NCBI GenBank assembly: GCA_947164865.1
Contig: CAMUYA010000014.1
Location: 1-64,000 of the forward strand
DNA length: 64,000 nucleotides
Direction of reading: 5' to 3'
Source of the DNA: an uncultured Lachnospiraceae bacterium
GTDB lineage: Bacteria; Bacillota; Clostridia; Lachnospirales; Lachnospiraceae
Below are positions 35,162 to 43,557 of the stretch, piece after piece. Each line of letters opens with the position of its first letter. Positions within the stretch are counted from its first letter, which is position 1. Made by a program: the position numbers and the translations under genes. The notes under the pieces were generated by a model. The model had not been told where the DNA came from, did not search any database, and saw nothing but the letters and a program-made list of their open reading frames with translations.

Positions 35162-35891
35162 AGCATTTTCATTACTGATAGGTCTGGCTTTCGGATTATT
35201 CCAGACCGGCTATATTGTAGGTAAAGCAAACGGAGTGGATTTAAGGACCGTAGGAAGCGGCAATTCGGGTACGACTAATGCCGTAAGAGTGCTCGGAACA
35301 AAACAGGGACTTCTGGTGCTTGCGGGTGATGCCGCCAAAACTCTGCTTGCAATGATGATAGTGTTTTTTACGTTCGGAAGAATGTATCCGGAAATGAAGC
35401 TGCTTCTTTGCATGTATGCCGCACTGGGCGCTATTCTTTCCCACGATTTCCCCTTCTATATGCACTTTAAAGGCGGTAAGGGTATTGCGTGTACAGCGGG
35501 TTATTGCATAGCTCTTTGTTTCTTTAATCCATGGATTTTTATTGTAACTTTTTTTGTATTTCTTATTCCCTGGCTTATCACTCATTACGTTTCGTTGGGA
35601 TCGCTCTGCGTATATGTGGCGCTGGTATTTGAATTTGTTCTCTACGGACAGATGCAGTGGCCGGGATTTCAGTATGAACAGCCTGTGCTTATAGAGATCT
35701 ACGTAATTGAGTTTATCCTCGGAGCACTTGCATTTTTCCTTCACAGGAAAAATATCGTAAGGCTTGTAAAGGGTGTTGAGAGCAAGACTTACCTCAGAAA
35801 GAGTAAAAGAGACGAATATAATGCAATGAAAGCAGCCAAAGAGGCGGCTGAAAAAGCTGCCGATGAGGCAGGTGAAAGTTCTGTAAAATAA
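35145..35891 (+). CDS. plsY: Glycerol-3-phosphate acyltransferase PlsY
   Basis: This integral membrane acyltransferase uses acyl phosphate made by PlsX to acylate glycerol 3-phosphate, the first committed step of phospholipid synthesis. Its motifs are present: [16 protein letters not shown] near residue 36, a membrane helix, [20 protein letters not shown] near residue 104, and later membrane segments. At 248 residues it is longer than usual because of a charged Ala/Glu/Lys-rich cytoplasmic tail ([17 protein letters not shown]). It overlaps der and is followed by gpsA, which makes its substrate. Confidence 0.94.
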   Translation: MIYAVRAFSLLIGLAFGLFQTGYIVGKANGVDLRTVGSGNSGTTNAVRVLGTKQGLLVLAGDAAKTLLAMMIVFFTFGRMYPEMKLLLCMYAALGAILSHDFPFYMHFKGGKGIACTAGYCIALCFFNPWIFIVTFFVFLIPWLITHYVSLGSLCVYVALVFEFVLYGQMQWPGFQYEQPVLIEIYVIEFILGALAFFLHRKNIVRLVKGVESKTYLRKSKRDEYNAMKAAKEAAEKAADEAGESSVK

Positions 35892-35906
35892 GAGAGGTGG
35901 AAGTAT

Positions 35907-36896
35907 ATGGCCAATGTTACGATACTCGGAGGCGGAACCTGGGGCATAGCTCTGGCTCAGCTGCTTGATAAAAACGGCCACAATGTAAAGGTGTGGTCGG
36001 CGTTGGAAAAGGAAATAAAGGTTTTATCCGAGACACATACTCATCCGGGACTTCCGGGAGTTGTTCTTTCCGAAAAGATTTCTTATACACTCGACGATAA
36101 AGAGGCTGTTACCGGTGCAGATCTGCTTGTGATGGCGGTAGCAAGTGCATTTACGAGAAGAACTGCTAAAAGGCTTTCCCCTTATGTTGCAGAGGGACAG
36201 AAGATAGTTGCCGTTGCCAAAGGTATTGAAGAAGATACCCTCATGACTCAGGCGGATATTGTATCCGATGAGATCCCTCAGGCGGAAGTGGCAGTGCTTT
36301 CAGGGCCTTCACATGCAGAAGAAGTATCTAAATTCATGCCCACTACAGTGGTAGTCGGATCGGAAAACAAAGAGACGGCTAAGTTCATACAGAATCTTTT
36401 CATGTGCGATGTATTCAGAGTATATACCAGCAGCGATGTGCTTGGTATAGAGCTTGGAAGCTCACTCAAAAACGTTATAGCACTTGCGGCAGGTATTTCG
36501 GACGGTCTCGGTTACGGAGATAACGCCAAGGCAGCCATAATTACCAGAGGAATTGCCGAAATGTCAAGGCTTGGAACCGCTATGGGCGGAAAGGCCGAGA
36601 CTTTTGCGGGACTTACCGGTATCGGTGACCTTATCGTTACCTGTGACAGCATGCACTCCAGAAACAGGAGAGCCGGAATTCTCATCGGTCAGGGCAAAAC
36701 CATGAAAGAAGCTGTTGACGAAGTTCAGCAGGTAGTAGAAGGCATCTATTCCGCGAAAGCCGCTCTCGCCCTCGCCCGGAAATATCAGATCCAGATGCCC
36801 ATTGTTGAGCAGGTAAATGAAGTCCTGTTCCATGACAAAAAAGCATTGGATGCATTTAATGAACTTATGAACCGTGAGCGCAAGGATGAAGTATAG
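35907..36896 (+). CDS. gpsA: Glycerol-3-phosphate dehydrogenase [NAD(P)+]
   Basis: GpsA reduces dihydroxyacetone phosphate to glycerol 3-phosphate, feeding PlsY. The 329-residue protein has the N-terminal dinucleotide loop VTILGGGTWGIALAQLL, the conserved SGPSHAEEVSKFMPT, the catalytic Lys in GSSLKNVIALAAGISDGLGYGDNAKAAIITRG, and the C-terminal VEGIYSAKAAL. It starts at ATG 35907 after agaggtgg. The der-plsY-gpsA order is typical of Clostridia. The large palindromic repeat copy C follows immediately. Confidence 0.96.
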   Translation: MANVTILGGGTWGIALAQLLDKNGHNVKVWSALEKEIKVLSETHTHPGLPGVVLSEKISYTLDDKEAVTGADLLVMAVASAFTRRTAKRLSPYVAEGQKIVAVAKGIEEDTLMTQADIVSDEIPQAEVAVLSGPSHAEEVSKFMPTTVVVGSENKETAKFIQNLFMCDVFRVYTSSDVLGIELGSSLKNVIALAAGISDGLGYGDNAKAAIITRGIAEMSRLGTAMGGKAETFAGLTGIGDLIVTCDSMHSRNRRAGILIGQGKTMKEAVDEVQQVVEGIYSAKAALALARKYQIQMPIVEQVNEVLFHDKKALDAFNELMNRERKDEV

Positions 36897-36901
36897 ATAA
36901 T

Positions 36902-37066
36902 AGTCAGCACCATACGATGATAGCTTCCGTAAGCGCACCATGTAGCGCCGCCGGCACTTACTGAGAACAAGCGTAAGCGCCGTTCGAAGTTAGTACCGCT
37001 GTGTGCGCGATATGAGCCGAGAGGCGTGTGCGCGGCGGAACTATCATTGGATGGGGCGTAACTAAG
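36902..37066. repeat. Large palindromic intergenic repeat, copy C
   Basis: The 131-base core (36917-37047) is bounded by the inverted ends ATGATAGCTTCCG and CGGAACTATCAT. Outer flanks AGTCAGCACCAT and ATGGGGCGTAACTAAG extend the symmetry. The core is closely related to copy D (58934-59064), which lies in the opposite orientation and has the same 131-base core length; the first 44 bases differ at one position. A 53-base inner block (36949-37001) is also shared with copy E. It fills the gpsA-moxR gap. Confidence 0.88.
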
Positions 37067-37094
37067 ATAAAACTAATTAGCAAAAGGTGATACA

Positions 37095-37907
37095 ATGCAG
37101 GAATTTAACAGTACAAAAGATTATGTAGCAAGCGAAGAACTGATGGCGAGCGTTAATATTGCAATGGCGCTTGAAAAGCCCCTTCTTATAAAGGGCGAGC
37201 CCGGAACCGGTAAGACACAGCTTGCACAGGCTGTAGCCCAGGCACTTAACAAAAGGCTTATTATCTGGAATATCAAATCAACAACAAAAGCCCAGGATGG
37301 TCTTTATATCTACGACACCATTCAGAGACTCTATGACGGACAGTTCGGAGAGAGCGGAGTGGACGATATTTCGAGGTATATAAAGCTTGGAAAGCTTGGA
37401 GAAGCTTTTTCAAGCGAGGATCAGGTTATACTTCTTATAGACGAGATCGATAAAGCGGATCTGGAGTTTCCCAACGACCTTCTCTGGGAGCTTGATCAGA
37501 TGGAGTTTTACATTAACGAGACAAAAGAGACCGTCAAGGCTAAGCACAGGCCTGTTGTGATCATCACTTCCAATGCGGAAAAAGAGCTTCCCGATGCTTT
37601 TTTAAGAAGATGTATATTCCATTACATCGATTTCCCCGATAAAGAACTGATGGCACAGATCGTAAAGGTTCATTACCCGGATGTGGAAGAAAACCTTCTT
37701 AATGCAGCTATGGACACTTTCTACGATATCAGAAATATACATGATATCCGTAAAAAGCCCAGCACATCAGAGCTGATCGATTGGGTAAATGCTCTTCAGA
37801 TAGGCGGTATCAGTGCGGATCAGATAAGAGCAAAGCTTCCCTTTGTGGGGGTTGTTGTAAAAAAGGATGAGGACCTTGAATTGGTAAGAAAGGGCGGACT
37901 CGTTTAG
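37095..37907 (+). CDS. MoxR-family AAA+ ATPase
   Basis: This 270-residue AAA+ protein has Walker A KGEPGTGKTQLAQAV near residue 35, Walker B VILLIDEIDKAD near residue 115, and the sensor segment PVVIITSNAEKELPDAFLRRC. MoxR ATPases act as chaperones that work with VWA-domain partners to activate or assemble metal enzymes or other complexes. The partner gene follows with a one-base overlap. The substrate is unknown. It starts at ATG 37095 after caaaaggtg, 28 bases past repeat copy C. Confidence 0.92.
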   Translation: MQEFNSTKDYVASEELMASVNIAMALEKPLLIKGEPGTGKTQLAQAVAQALNKRLIIWNIKSTTKAQDGLYIYDTIQRLYDGQFGESGVDDISRYIKLGKLGEAFSSEDQVILLIDEIDKADLEFPNDLLWELDQMEFYINETKETVKAKHRPVVIITSNAEKELPDAFLRRCIFHYIDFPDKELMAQIVKVHYPDVEENLLNAAMDTFYDIRNIHDIRKKPSTSELIDWVNALQIGGISADQIRAKLPFVGVVVKKDEDLELVRKGGLV

Positions 37908-39112
37908 TGTTTCAAAACTTCTTTGAAAGCTTAAGAGCAAAGGGACTGCACGTAACCCTCGGAGAATTTCTTGACCTGCAGAATGCGCTTGATAAAGGGC
38001 TCTGCGGCAGTTCTCTTACGCAGTTTTATTACATATCAAGGATGATACTCGTAAAGTCTGAGACTGATTATGACAAATTCGACATGGCTTTTGAAGAGTG
38101 TTTTAAAGCCGCCGAGCATGAGACAGAAGTCGGTGCTCAGATGCTCAGATGGCTTGATAAATCCGAGATGCTGGAGCTTGCCCATGAGGAGGCTAGAAAA
38201 CACCTCAATCAAACAGAGGACCTGCAGATCGATAAGGATGATGTCGAAGAGAAGTTCAAGCAGCGATTAAAGGACCAGAATGAAGAGCATAACGGTGGTT
38301 CTTTCTGGATAGGTACCATGGGTAAGACATCCTTCGGTAACTTGGGAGGAAATGTCGGCGGCGTTCGTGTAGGCGGACAGACGGGTTACCAGAGTGCGTT
38401 TTCTGTTGTCGGTGCCAGAAAGTATCGCGATTTCCGTGATGACAGGGTGATGGATAACAGGCAGTTCCAGCTTGCATTCAGACGCCTTCGCCAGTTCTCG
38501 GCAAATCTGGATATCCCCGAATCCGAGCTCGATATTGACAGAACGATAGACAAAACATGCAATCAGGGCGGTGTTTTGAATATCGTTATGAAAAAGCCGA
38601 GAAAAAATGCCGTTAAGCTGATGCTTCTCATGGACAGTGGCGGAACAATGATCCCCTACAGTTCGCTGCTGAACGATCTTTTTCAGGCAGTAAACAAATC
38701 GAATCATTATAAGGACGTTAAGTGCTATTATTTTCACAACTGCATATATAATCACCTCTATAAGACTCCGGAATGCGAAAACGGTGACTGGGTCGAGACT
38801 GAATGGCTGTTCAGAAATGCAGACAGCGATTATAAGGTGATAATAGTGGGTGATGCTGCTATGGCGCCTGAAGAGCTTTATTCCGACACAGGTAATTACC
38901 GCGGACCGAACGGTGGCCTTTCCGGATATGAGTGGTTAAAGCTGGTTAAGCGGCATTATAAAAAGGTTGTATGGTTGAATCCCAAGATGGCACCCGGTAA
39001 GGCTCCGTGGAGAGAAGCCGAAACCGCCTGCAAGGAACTGTTTCCCATGTATAAGCTTACTGTCGCGGGATTGAACAGAGCCATGTATGAACTGATGGCT
39101 CCGAAGAGATAG
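37907..39112 (+). CDS. VWA-domain protein (CoxE-like), MoxR partner
   Basis: This 401-residue protein begins at GTG 37907, overlapping the MoxR stop by one base. The N-terminal half is helical and acidic, with a glycine-rich linker (GKTSFGNLGGNVGGVRVGG). The VWA domain starts VKLMLLMDSGGTMIPYSS: the metal-binding motif is DxGxT in place of DxSxS, a variation I recall in this CoxE-like subfamily. The end of the domain has the conserved GYEWLKLVKRHYKKVVWLNP. It probably binds a client or target for the ATPase; the client is not evident from neighbours. Confidence 0.88.
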   Translation: MFQNFFESLRAKGLHVTLGEFLDLQNALDKGLCGSSLTQFYYISRMILVKSETDYDKFDMAFEECFKAAEHETEVGAQMLRWLDKSEMLELAHEEARKHLNQTEDLQIDKDDVEEKFKQRLKDQNEEHNGGSFWIGTMGKTSFGNLGGNVGGVRVGGQTGYQSAFSVVGARKYRDFRDDRVMDNRQFQLAFRRLRQFSANLDIPESELDIDRTIDKTCNQGGVLNIVMKKPRKNAVKLMLLMDSGGTMIPYSSLLNDLFQAVNKSNHYKDVKCYYFHNCIYNHLYKTPECENGDWVETEWLFRNADSDYKVIIVGDAAMAPEELYSDTGNYRGPNGGLSGYEWLKLVKRHYKKVVWLNPKMAPGKAPWREAETACKELFPMYKLTVAGLNRAMYELMAPKR

Positions 39113-39183
39113 AGATAAAAAAGAGAGAATAGATTAGAGAAAAAAGAGAGCACCGGGAGAGATTAGCGGTTGAAGGTGTAGTC

Positions 39184-40971
39184 ATGCGTAAGAAGTCTGA
39201 CAGTCTTGTATTTAAAATTGCTGTGATTTTTTTGATCTTTACTTTGCTGACAATGGGGTTTAGTACATTCAGCACATATTATAACCAGGTAAAGATATAT
39301 AAAGCACAATGCGAGGAAACCATTCGAAGCATCGGTGAATATCTTGCGCTTCTCATAGAAAGCCGTGGTAATGATTTCATGATCTATCAGGAATACTACA
39401 TGAATCATTTTGAGGAAGTGGATATTCCCTATGACTTTGATGAATACCTGACGGCTAAAGAAGCTTTTGATAAAGAATTTTCAGTGACATATCCGGGAAA
39501 AACTTTAGGAGTGGATGTGGAATTCAAGGATATGCCGGATGATCTTCAGAAGTTATGGTTCATATATACTCATGAGTATTGGCTCCTTACTTTTGAAGAC
39601 GCCCGGGAAGCTTTTGATATTCCTTACAGCTATTACCTTTACATTAAAGAAGATATCTTCAATGTTGTTTATCTGATAGACGGAGAAAGAACAGCCAAAG
39701 AGATTAACGGTGAGAACTATTTATATCTTGGCGATGAGTATTATAATGATCCCAATGTGTATGATTTTGAGTGGGACACCTGGTTTACCGGGAAAGCTCT
39801 GGAAGGATACCAGTTGTGGAACAATGCATGGGGCCATACCTATGCTTATTACACTCCGCTGTATATAAACGGACATAAGCTTGGGCTGATAGGTACCGAG
39901 ATAGACGTAGACAAAGTAAACAGAGTGATAGTAGCCAATACCATTAAACACTGCATAGGGCTTGCGGGGGTACTTATCGTCTGTGAAGCGATCCTTTTGT
40001 GGGTGCTTAACAAGCTTTATTTCTCCAAGCTTAGAATACTTGAAAACAGGGTGGAGGCTTTCAGTAGGTCTAAGGATATCAAGATAGCCGAAGAGATAAA
40101 AGACAAAGTGAGGGGACATAATGAGATCGCCTCTCTTGCGAGCAAGACTTCCGATATGATGACGGAACTTGACGAGCATGTGCGGAACATACAGGATATC
40201 TCGTCGGAGAACGCCAGGATAAGCACCGAGATAGGTATCGCTTCAAAGCTTCAGAAAGACATGCTCCCTAAAGTATTTCCGAACAGAAAAGAGATAGATC
40301 TTTATGCTACCATGACTCCGGCAAAGGAGATCGGAGGAGATTTCTACGATTTCTTCTTTATCGATGATGATCATCTCGCGCTTGTAATAGCTGATGTATC
40401 CGGAAAAGGCGTACCTGCCGCCATGTTCATGATAAAGTCGCTTACATCGTTGCGGCTTCACGCGATACCAAGCGTTAAACCGGGAAGGATCCTTGCAGGG
40501 GTAAACAAAGATCTGTCGGAAAACAATGAGCTCAATCTGTTTGTAACCCTATGGCTCGGGATCCTTAATATTAAGACCGGAGAACTGACCATGTCCAATG
40601 CCGGACATGAATACCCGATGTATAAAAAAGCCGGAGGAAGCTTTGAACAGATCAGAAATGAACATGATCCGGTAGTGGGTATCCTCCCTGGAATGGCCTT
40701 TACCAATAACAGTATAACACTTGATCCCGGCGATACTATTTTCCTTTATACCGACGGTGTACCCGATACCAAGAATTACGAATCCACAAGATTCGGCGTA
40801 TCGGGGATGACGGATGCACTCGATTCATCGGATGCTGATACGCCAAAGGATTATGTGGAATTTGTGCTTAAAAAAGCGAATGAGTTTATGGACGGAGCGG
40901 ATCAGTTTGACGATATTACCATGCTGTGTGTAAAATATAACGGAAATACCGGTAACACAACAGAGCAATAA
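39184..40971 (+). CDS. Membrane sensor with SpoIIE-type PP2C phosphatase domain
   Basis: The 595-residue protein has a membrane helix at about residues 10-28, an extracytoplasmic region of about 230 residues rich in Tyr, Trp and acidic residues, a second membrane helix (about 258-280), a HAMP-like and coiled-coil linker, and a C-terminal SpoIIE/RsbU phosphatase (MTPAKEIGGDFYDFFFIDDDHLALVIADVSGKG; YTDGVPDTKN; DQFDDITML). The metal-binding aspartates are present. Such proteins dephosphorylate anti-sigma-factor antagonists. No antagonist, anti-sigma or sigma gene lies nearby, so its target is elsewhere. It starts at ATG 39184, 71 bases after the VWA gene. Confidence 0.92.
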   Translation: MRKKSDSLVFKIAVIFLIFTLLTMGFSTFSTYYNQVKIYKAQCEETIRSIGEYLALLIESRGNDFMIYQEYYMNHFEEVDIPYDFDEYLTAKEAFDKEFSVTYPGKTLGVDVEFKDMPDDLQKLWFIYTHEYWLLTFEDAREAFDIPYSYYLYIKEDIFNVVYLIDGERTAKEINGENYLYLGDEYYNDPNVYDFEWDTWFTGKALEGYQLWNNAWGHTYAYYTPLYINGHKLGLIGTEIDVDKVNRVIVANTIKHCIGLAGVLIVCEAILLWVLNKLYFSKLRILENRVEAFSRSKDIKIAEEIKDKVRGHNEIASLASKTSDMMTELDEHVRNIQDISSENARISTEIGIASKLQKDMLPKVFPNRKEIDLYATMTPAKEIGGDFYDFFFIDDDHLALVIADVSGKGVPAAMFMIKSLTSLRLHAIPSVKPGRILAGVNKDLSENNELNLFVTLWLGILNIKTGELTMSNAGHEYPMYKKAGGSFEQIRNEHDPVVGILPGMAFTNNSITLDPGDTIFLYTDGVPDTKNYESTRFGVSGMTDALDSSDADTPKDYVEFVLKKANEFMDGADQFDDITMLCVKYNGNTGNTTEQ

Positions 40972-41010
40972 ACATAATTACAAATATAATGATAGAGAGG
41001 TTTTTTAAAA

Positions 41011-42234
41011 ATGCAGATTTTTGAAGAATTACAGGCCAGAGGTCTTATAGCCCAGACCACAAATGAAGAAGAGATCAGAAAGCTTATCAACAACGGAGAA
41101 GCTACATTTTATATCGGATTTGACTGTACAGCCGATTCACTTACCGCAGGTCATTTTATGGCGCTTACTCTTATGAAAAGGCTGCAGATGGCAGGGAATA
41201 AGCCCATAGCACTTATCGGCGGCGGAACTACCATGATCGGAGACCCTTCAGGCAGGACCGATATGAGAAAGATGCTTACAAGAGAAGATATCGATCATAA
41301 TGCAGAGTGTTTCAAGCGCCAGATGGAGAGATTTATCGACTTTTCCGACGGAAAAGCACTGATGGTAAACAATGCTGACTGGCTTATGAATCTTAATTAC
41401 ATAGAACTGCTGCGCGAGGTCGGAGCATGCTTTTCGGTTAACAATATGCTTCGTGCGGAGTGCTACAAGCAGCGTATGGAAAAGGGTCTTTCATTCCTTG
41501 AGTTTAACTACATGATCATGCAGTCCTACGATTTTTACTACATGTTCCAGAAATACAACTGCAATCTTGAATTCGGCGGTGATGATCAGTGGAGCAATAT
41601 GCTTGGCGGTACAGAGCTTATAAGACGTAAGCTTGGCAAGGATGCACATGCAATGACCATTACACTTCTTACCGATTCTCAGGGTAAGAAAATGGGTAAA
41701 ACTGCCGGTAATGCAGTATGGCTTGATGCAAATAAGACCACTCCTTACGAGTTCTTCCAGTACTGGAGAAACGTATCTGACGCCGATGTGCTTAAATGCA
41801 TAAGGATGCTCACTTTCCTTCCCATTGAACAGATCGAAGAGATGAGTAAGTGGGAGGGTAGCCAGCTTAATGAGGCTAAGACGATACTTGCCAGAGAACT
41901 CACCACTCTTGTACACGGTGAGGAGGAGGCCAAAAAGGCCGAGGCGGGTGCCCAGGCACTGTTTGGAGGCGCCGGAGCCCTTGAGGACGTACCTTCCGTT
42001 TCACTTAAGGATGAAGATTTCAGAGACGGAAAGGTTGATATTATGCAGGTACTTGTTTCAAGCGGACTCTGCCCTTCAAGAAACGATGCAAGACGTGCGG
42101 TTGAACAAGGCGGTGTGACTGTTAACGACGAGAAGGTAACAGATGTTAAGACTCTTTATGACAAGGATGCATTCTCAGGGGACGGAATGCTTGTAAAACG
42201 CGGCAAAAAGAGTTATAAGAAGGTTGTATACTAA
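41011..42234 (+). CDS. tyrS: Tyrosyl-tRNA synthetase
   Basis: This class I synthetase has 407 residues. The HIGH-like motif is in TADSLTAGHFMALTLMKRL, the tyrosine pocket includes YIGFDCTAD and QSYDFYYMFQ, and the KMSKS loop appears as KKMGKTAGN, which suggests the TyrZ-like subgroup. A C-terminal S4 RNA-binding domain is present (LCPSRNDARRAVEQGGVTVNDEKV). The gap to the upstream phosphatase gene is only 39 bases, so there is no room for the T-box leader often found before Firmicutes tyrS. Confidence 0.96.
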   Translation: MQIFEELQARGLIAQTTNEEEIRKLINNGEATFYIGFDCTADSLTAGHFMALTLMKRLQMAGNKPIALIGGGTTMIGDPSGRTDMRKMLTREDIDHNAECFKRQMERFIDFSDGKALMVNNADWLMNLNYIELLREVGACFSVNNMLRAECYKQRMEKGLSFLEFNYMIMQSYDFYYMFQKYNCNLEFGGDDQWSNMLGGTELIRRKLGKDAHAMTITLLTDSQGKKMGKTAGNAVWLDANKTTPYEFFQYWRNVSDADVLKCIRMLTFLPIEQIEEMSKWEGSQLNEAKTILARELTTLVHGEEEAKKAEAGAQALFGGAGALEDVPSVSLKDEDFRDGKVDIMQVLVSSGLCPSRNDARRAVEQGGVTVNDEKVTDVKTLYDKDAFSGDGMLVKRGKKSYKKVVY

Positions 42235-42254
42235 TAGATTTCAAGGAGAATCGT

Positions 42255-43082
42255 ATGGCAGAAAACATTGTATTGGAAAAGCTTGACAGAGTATTCGAGG
42301 CAGCCAGGGCAAAGACGGATTTTGAACCGAGAGTAGGCCTTGTGCTTGGTTCGGGTCTGGGAGATTTCGCTAAGGAGATCAATGTGGAGTATGAACTTCC
42401 CTACAGCGAGATCGACGGATTCCCGGTATCTACCGTTCCGGGACATGACGGAAAGTTTATTTTCGGATATCTCGGGGGAGTGCCTGTAGTATGCATGAAA
42501 GGAAGAGTTCATTATTACGAGGGATATGATATCTCGGATGTAGTGCTTCCTATCAAGCTGATGATAAGAATGGGAATTAAAACTCTGTTTCTTACCAATG
42601 CGGCGGGCGGCCTCGGAGACGGATTTTCCGCCGGCGATCTGATGCTGATCACCGACCATATATCTGTATTTGTACCCAATCCTCTGATAGGCCCCAACGA
42701 TGATTCGGCGGGCCCGAGATTTCCCGATATGTCTGAAGTATATGATAAGGGAATAAGGGATAAGATACTTAAGATATCCTATGAGAATGATATTCCGCTT
42801 GAGAGCGGTGTTTACTGTCAGCTTACGGGACCTTCCTATGAGACGCCGGCTGAGATAAGAATGCTTAAGGCAATGGGGGTAAGCGCTGTCGGTATGAGCA
42901 CCGTAGTCGAAGCTATTGTAGCAAAACATTACGCGGTTAAGGTATGCGGCATTTCCTGCATCTGCAATCTTGCGGCCGGAATATCCAAGAATCCTCTTTC
43001 ACATGAAGAAGTCCAGGCTGCAGCCGATGAAGCCGCTCCCAAGTTTACAAGGCTTGTTTCCGAAGTGATCAAAACAATGTAA
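42255..43082 (+). CDS. punA: Purine-nucleoside phosphorylase
   Basis: This phosphorolytic salvage enzyme splits inosine and guanosine to base plus ribose 1-phosphate. The 275-residue product is the trimeric type. It has GLVLGSGLGDFAKEI, the His-containing VPGHDGKFIFG, the conserved GRVHYYEGY, TNAAGGLGDGF and VGMSTVVEAIVAKH. It follows tyrS by 20 bases and precedes cdd, so the pair forms a nucleoside salvage unit. Confidence 0.95.
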   Translation: MAENIVLEKLDRVFEAARAKTDFEPRVGLVLGSGLGDFAKEINVEYELPYSEIDGFPVSTVPGHDGKFIFGYLGGVPVVCMKGRVHYYEGYDISDVVLPIKLMIRMGIKTLFLTNAAGGLGDGFSAGDLMLITDHISVFVPNPLIGPNDDSAGPRFPDMSEVYDKGIRDKILKISYENDIPLESGVYCQLTGPSYETPAEIRMLKAMGVSAVGMSTVVEAIVAKHYAVKVCGISCICNLAAGISKNPLSHEEVQAAADEAAPKFTRLVSEVIKTM

Positions 43083-43092
43083 GAGGTTCAGA

Positions 43093-43521
43093 TTGAATAA
43101 TCTTGATAATGATATTAAAGTAAAACTTGTTAAAGAGGCTCTTTCGTCGTCGGAAAGAGCCTATTCTCCATATTCGAATTATTGTGTAGGGGCTGCACTT
43201 CTTTCAGCCTCCGGCAGGATTTATACCGGATGCAATATAGAGAATTCTTCTTACGGAGCAACCAACTGCGCTGAGAGAACAGCTATATTCAAGGCTGTGA
43301 GTGAAGGAGAGAAGGACTTTACGGCCATTGCGATCGCCGGTCACAAACGAGGTGAAAAGCCTGTAGAATATGCTTTCCCCTGCGGTATCTGCAGACAGGT
43401 CATGGCTGAATTCTGTAAAAAAGACTTCATTGTAATCGTAGCCGTATCTGATGAGGATTTCAAAGAGTTCACTCTTGATGAGCTTCTTCCCGAGAGCTTC
43501 GGTTCCGATTGTATTGTATGA
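43093..43521 (+). CDS. cdd: Cytidine deaminase
   Basis: This 142-residue tetrameric-type enzyme deaminates cytidine and deoxycytidine to uridine and deoxyuridine. The zinc and catalytic motifs are TNCAERTAIFKAV (C-A-E) and FPCGICRQVMAEF (PCxxC). The start is TTG 43093 with aagaggt upstream. It is 10 bases from punA. Together with dut (50405) it contributes to dUMP supply. Confidence 0.95.
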   Translation: MNNLDNDIKVKLVKEALSSSERAYSPYSNYCVGAALLSASGRIYTGCNIENSSYGATNCAERTAIFKAVSEGEKDFTAIAIAGHKRGEKPVEYAFPCGICRQVMAEFCKKDFIVIVAVSDEDFKEFTLDELLPESFGSDCIV

Positions 43522-43557
43522 GATTATTGATAATTGCTTTTCTTTGGAGCATCTGAG

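Noticed and set aside
35241-35981. 246-residue minus-strand ORF over plsY/gpsA
   Set aside because: It is antisense to plsY and the gpsA start, with low-complexity composition and no recognisable motif.
36785-36970. Minus-strand ORF starting MFSVSAGGATWCAYGSYHR, similar to the plus-strand ORF at 59011-59199 (MFSLSAGGATWCAHGSYHR)
   Set aside because: The shared peptide lies entirely in repeat copies C and D. Its similarity follows from the DNA repeat, there is no ribosome binding site, and the rest of each ORF is unrelated.
42231-42929. 232-residue minus-strand ORF over punA
   Set aside because: It is a shadow of a conserved phosphorylase gene.
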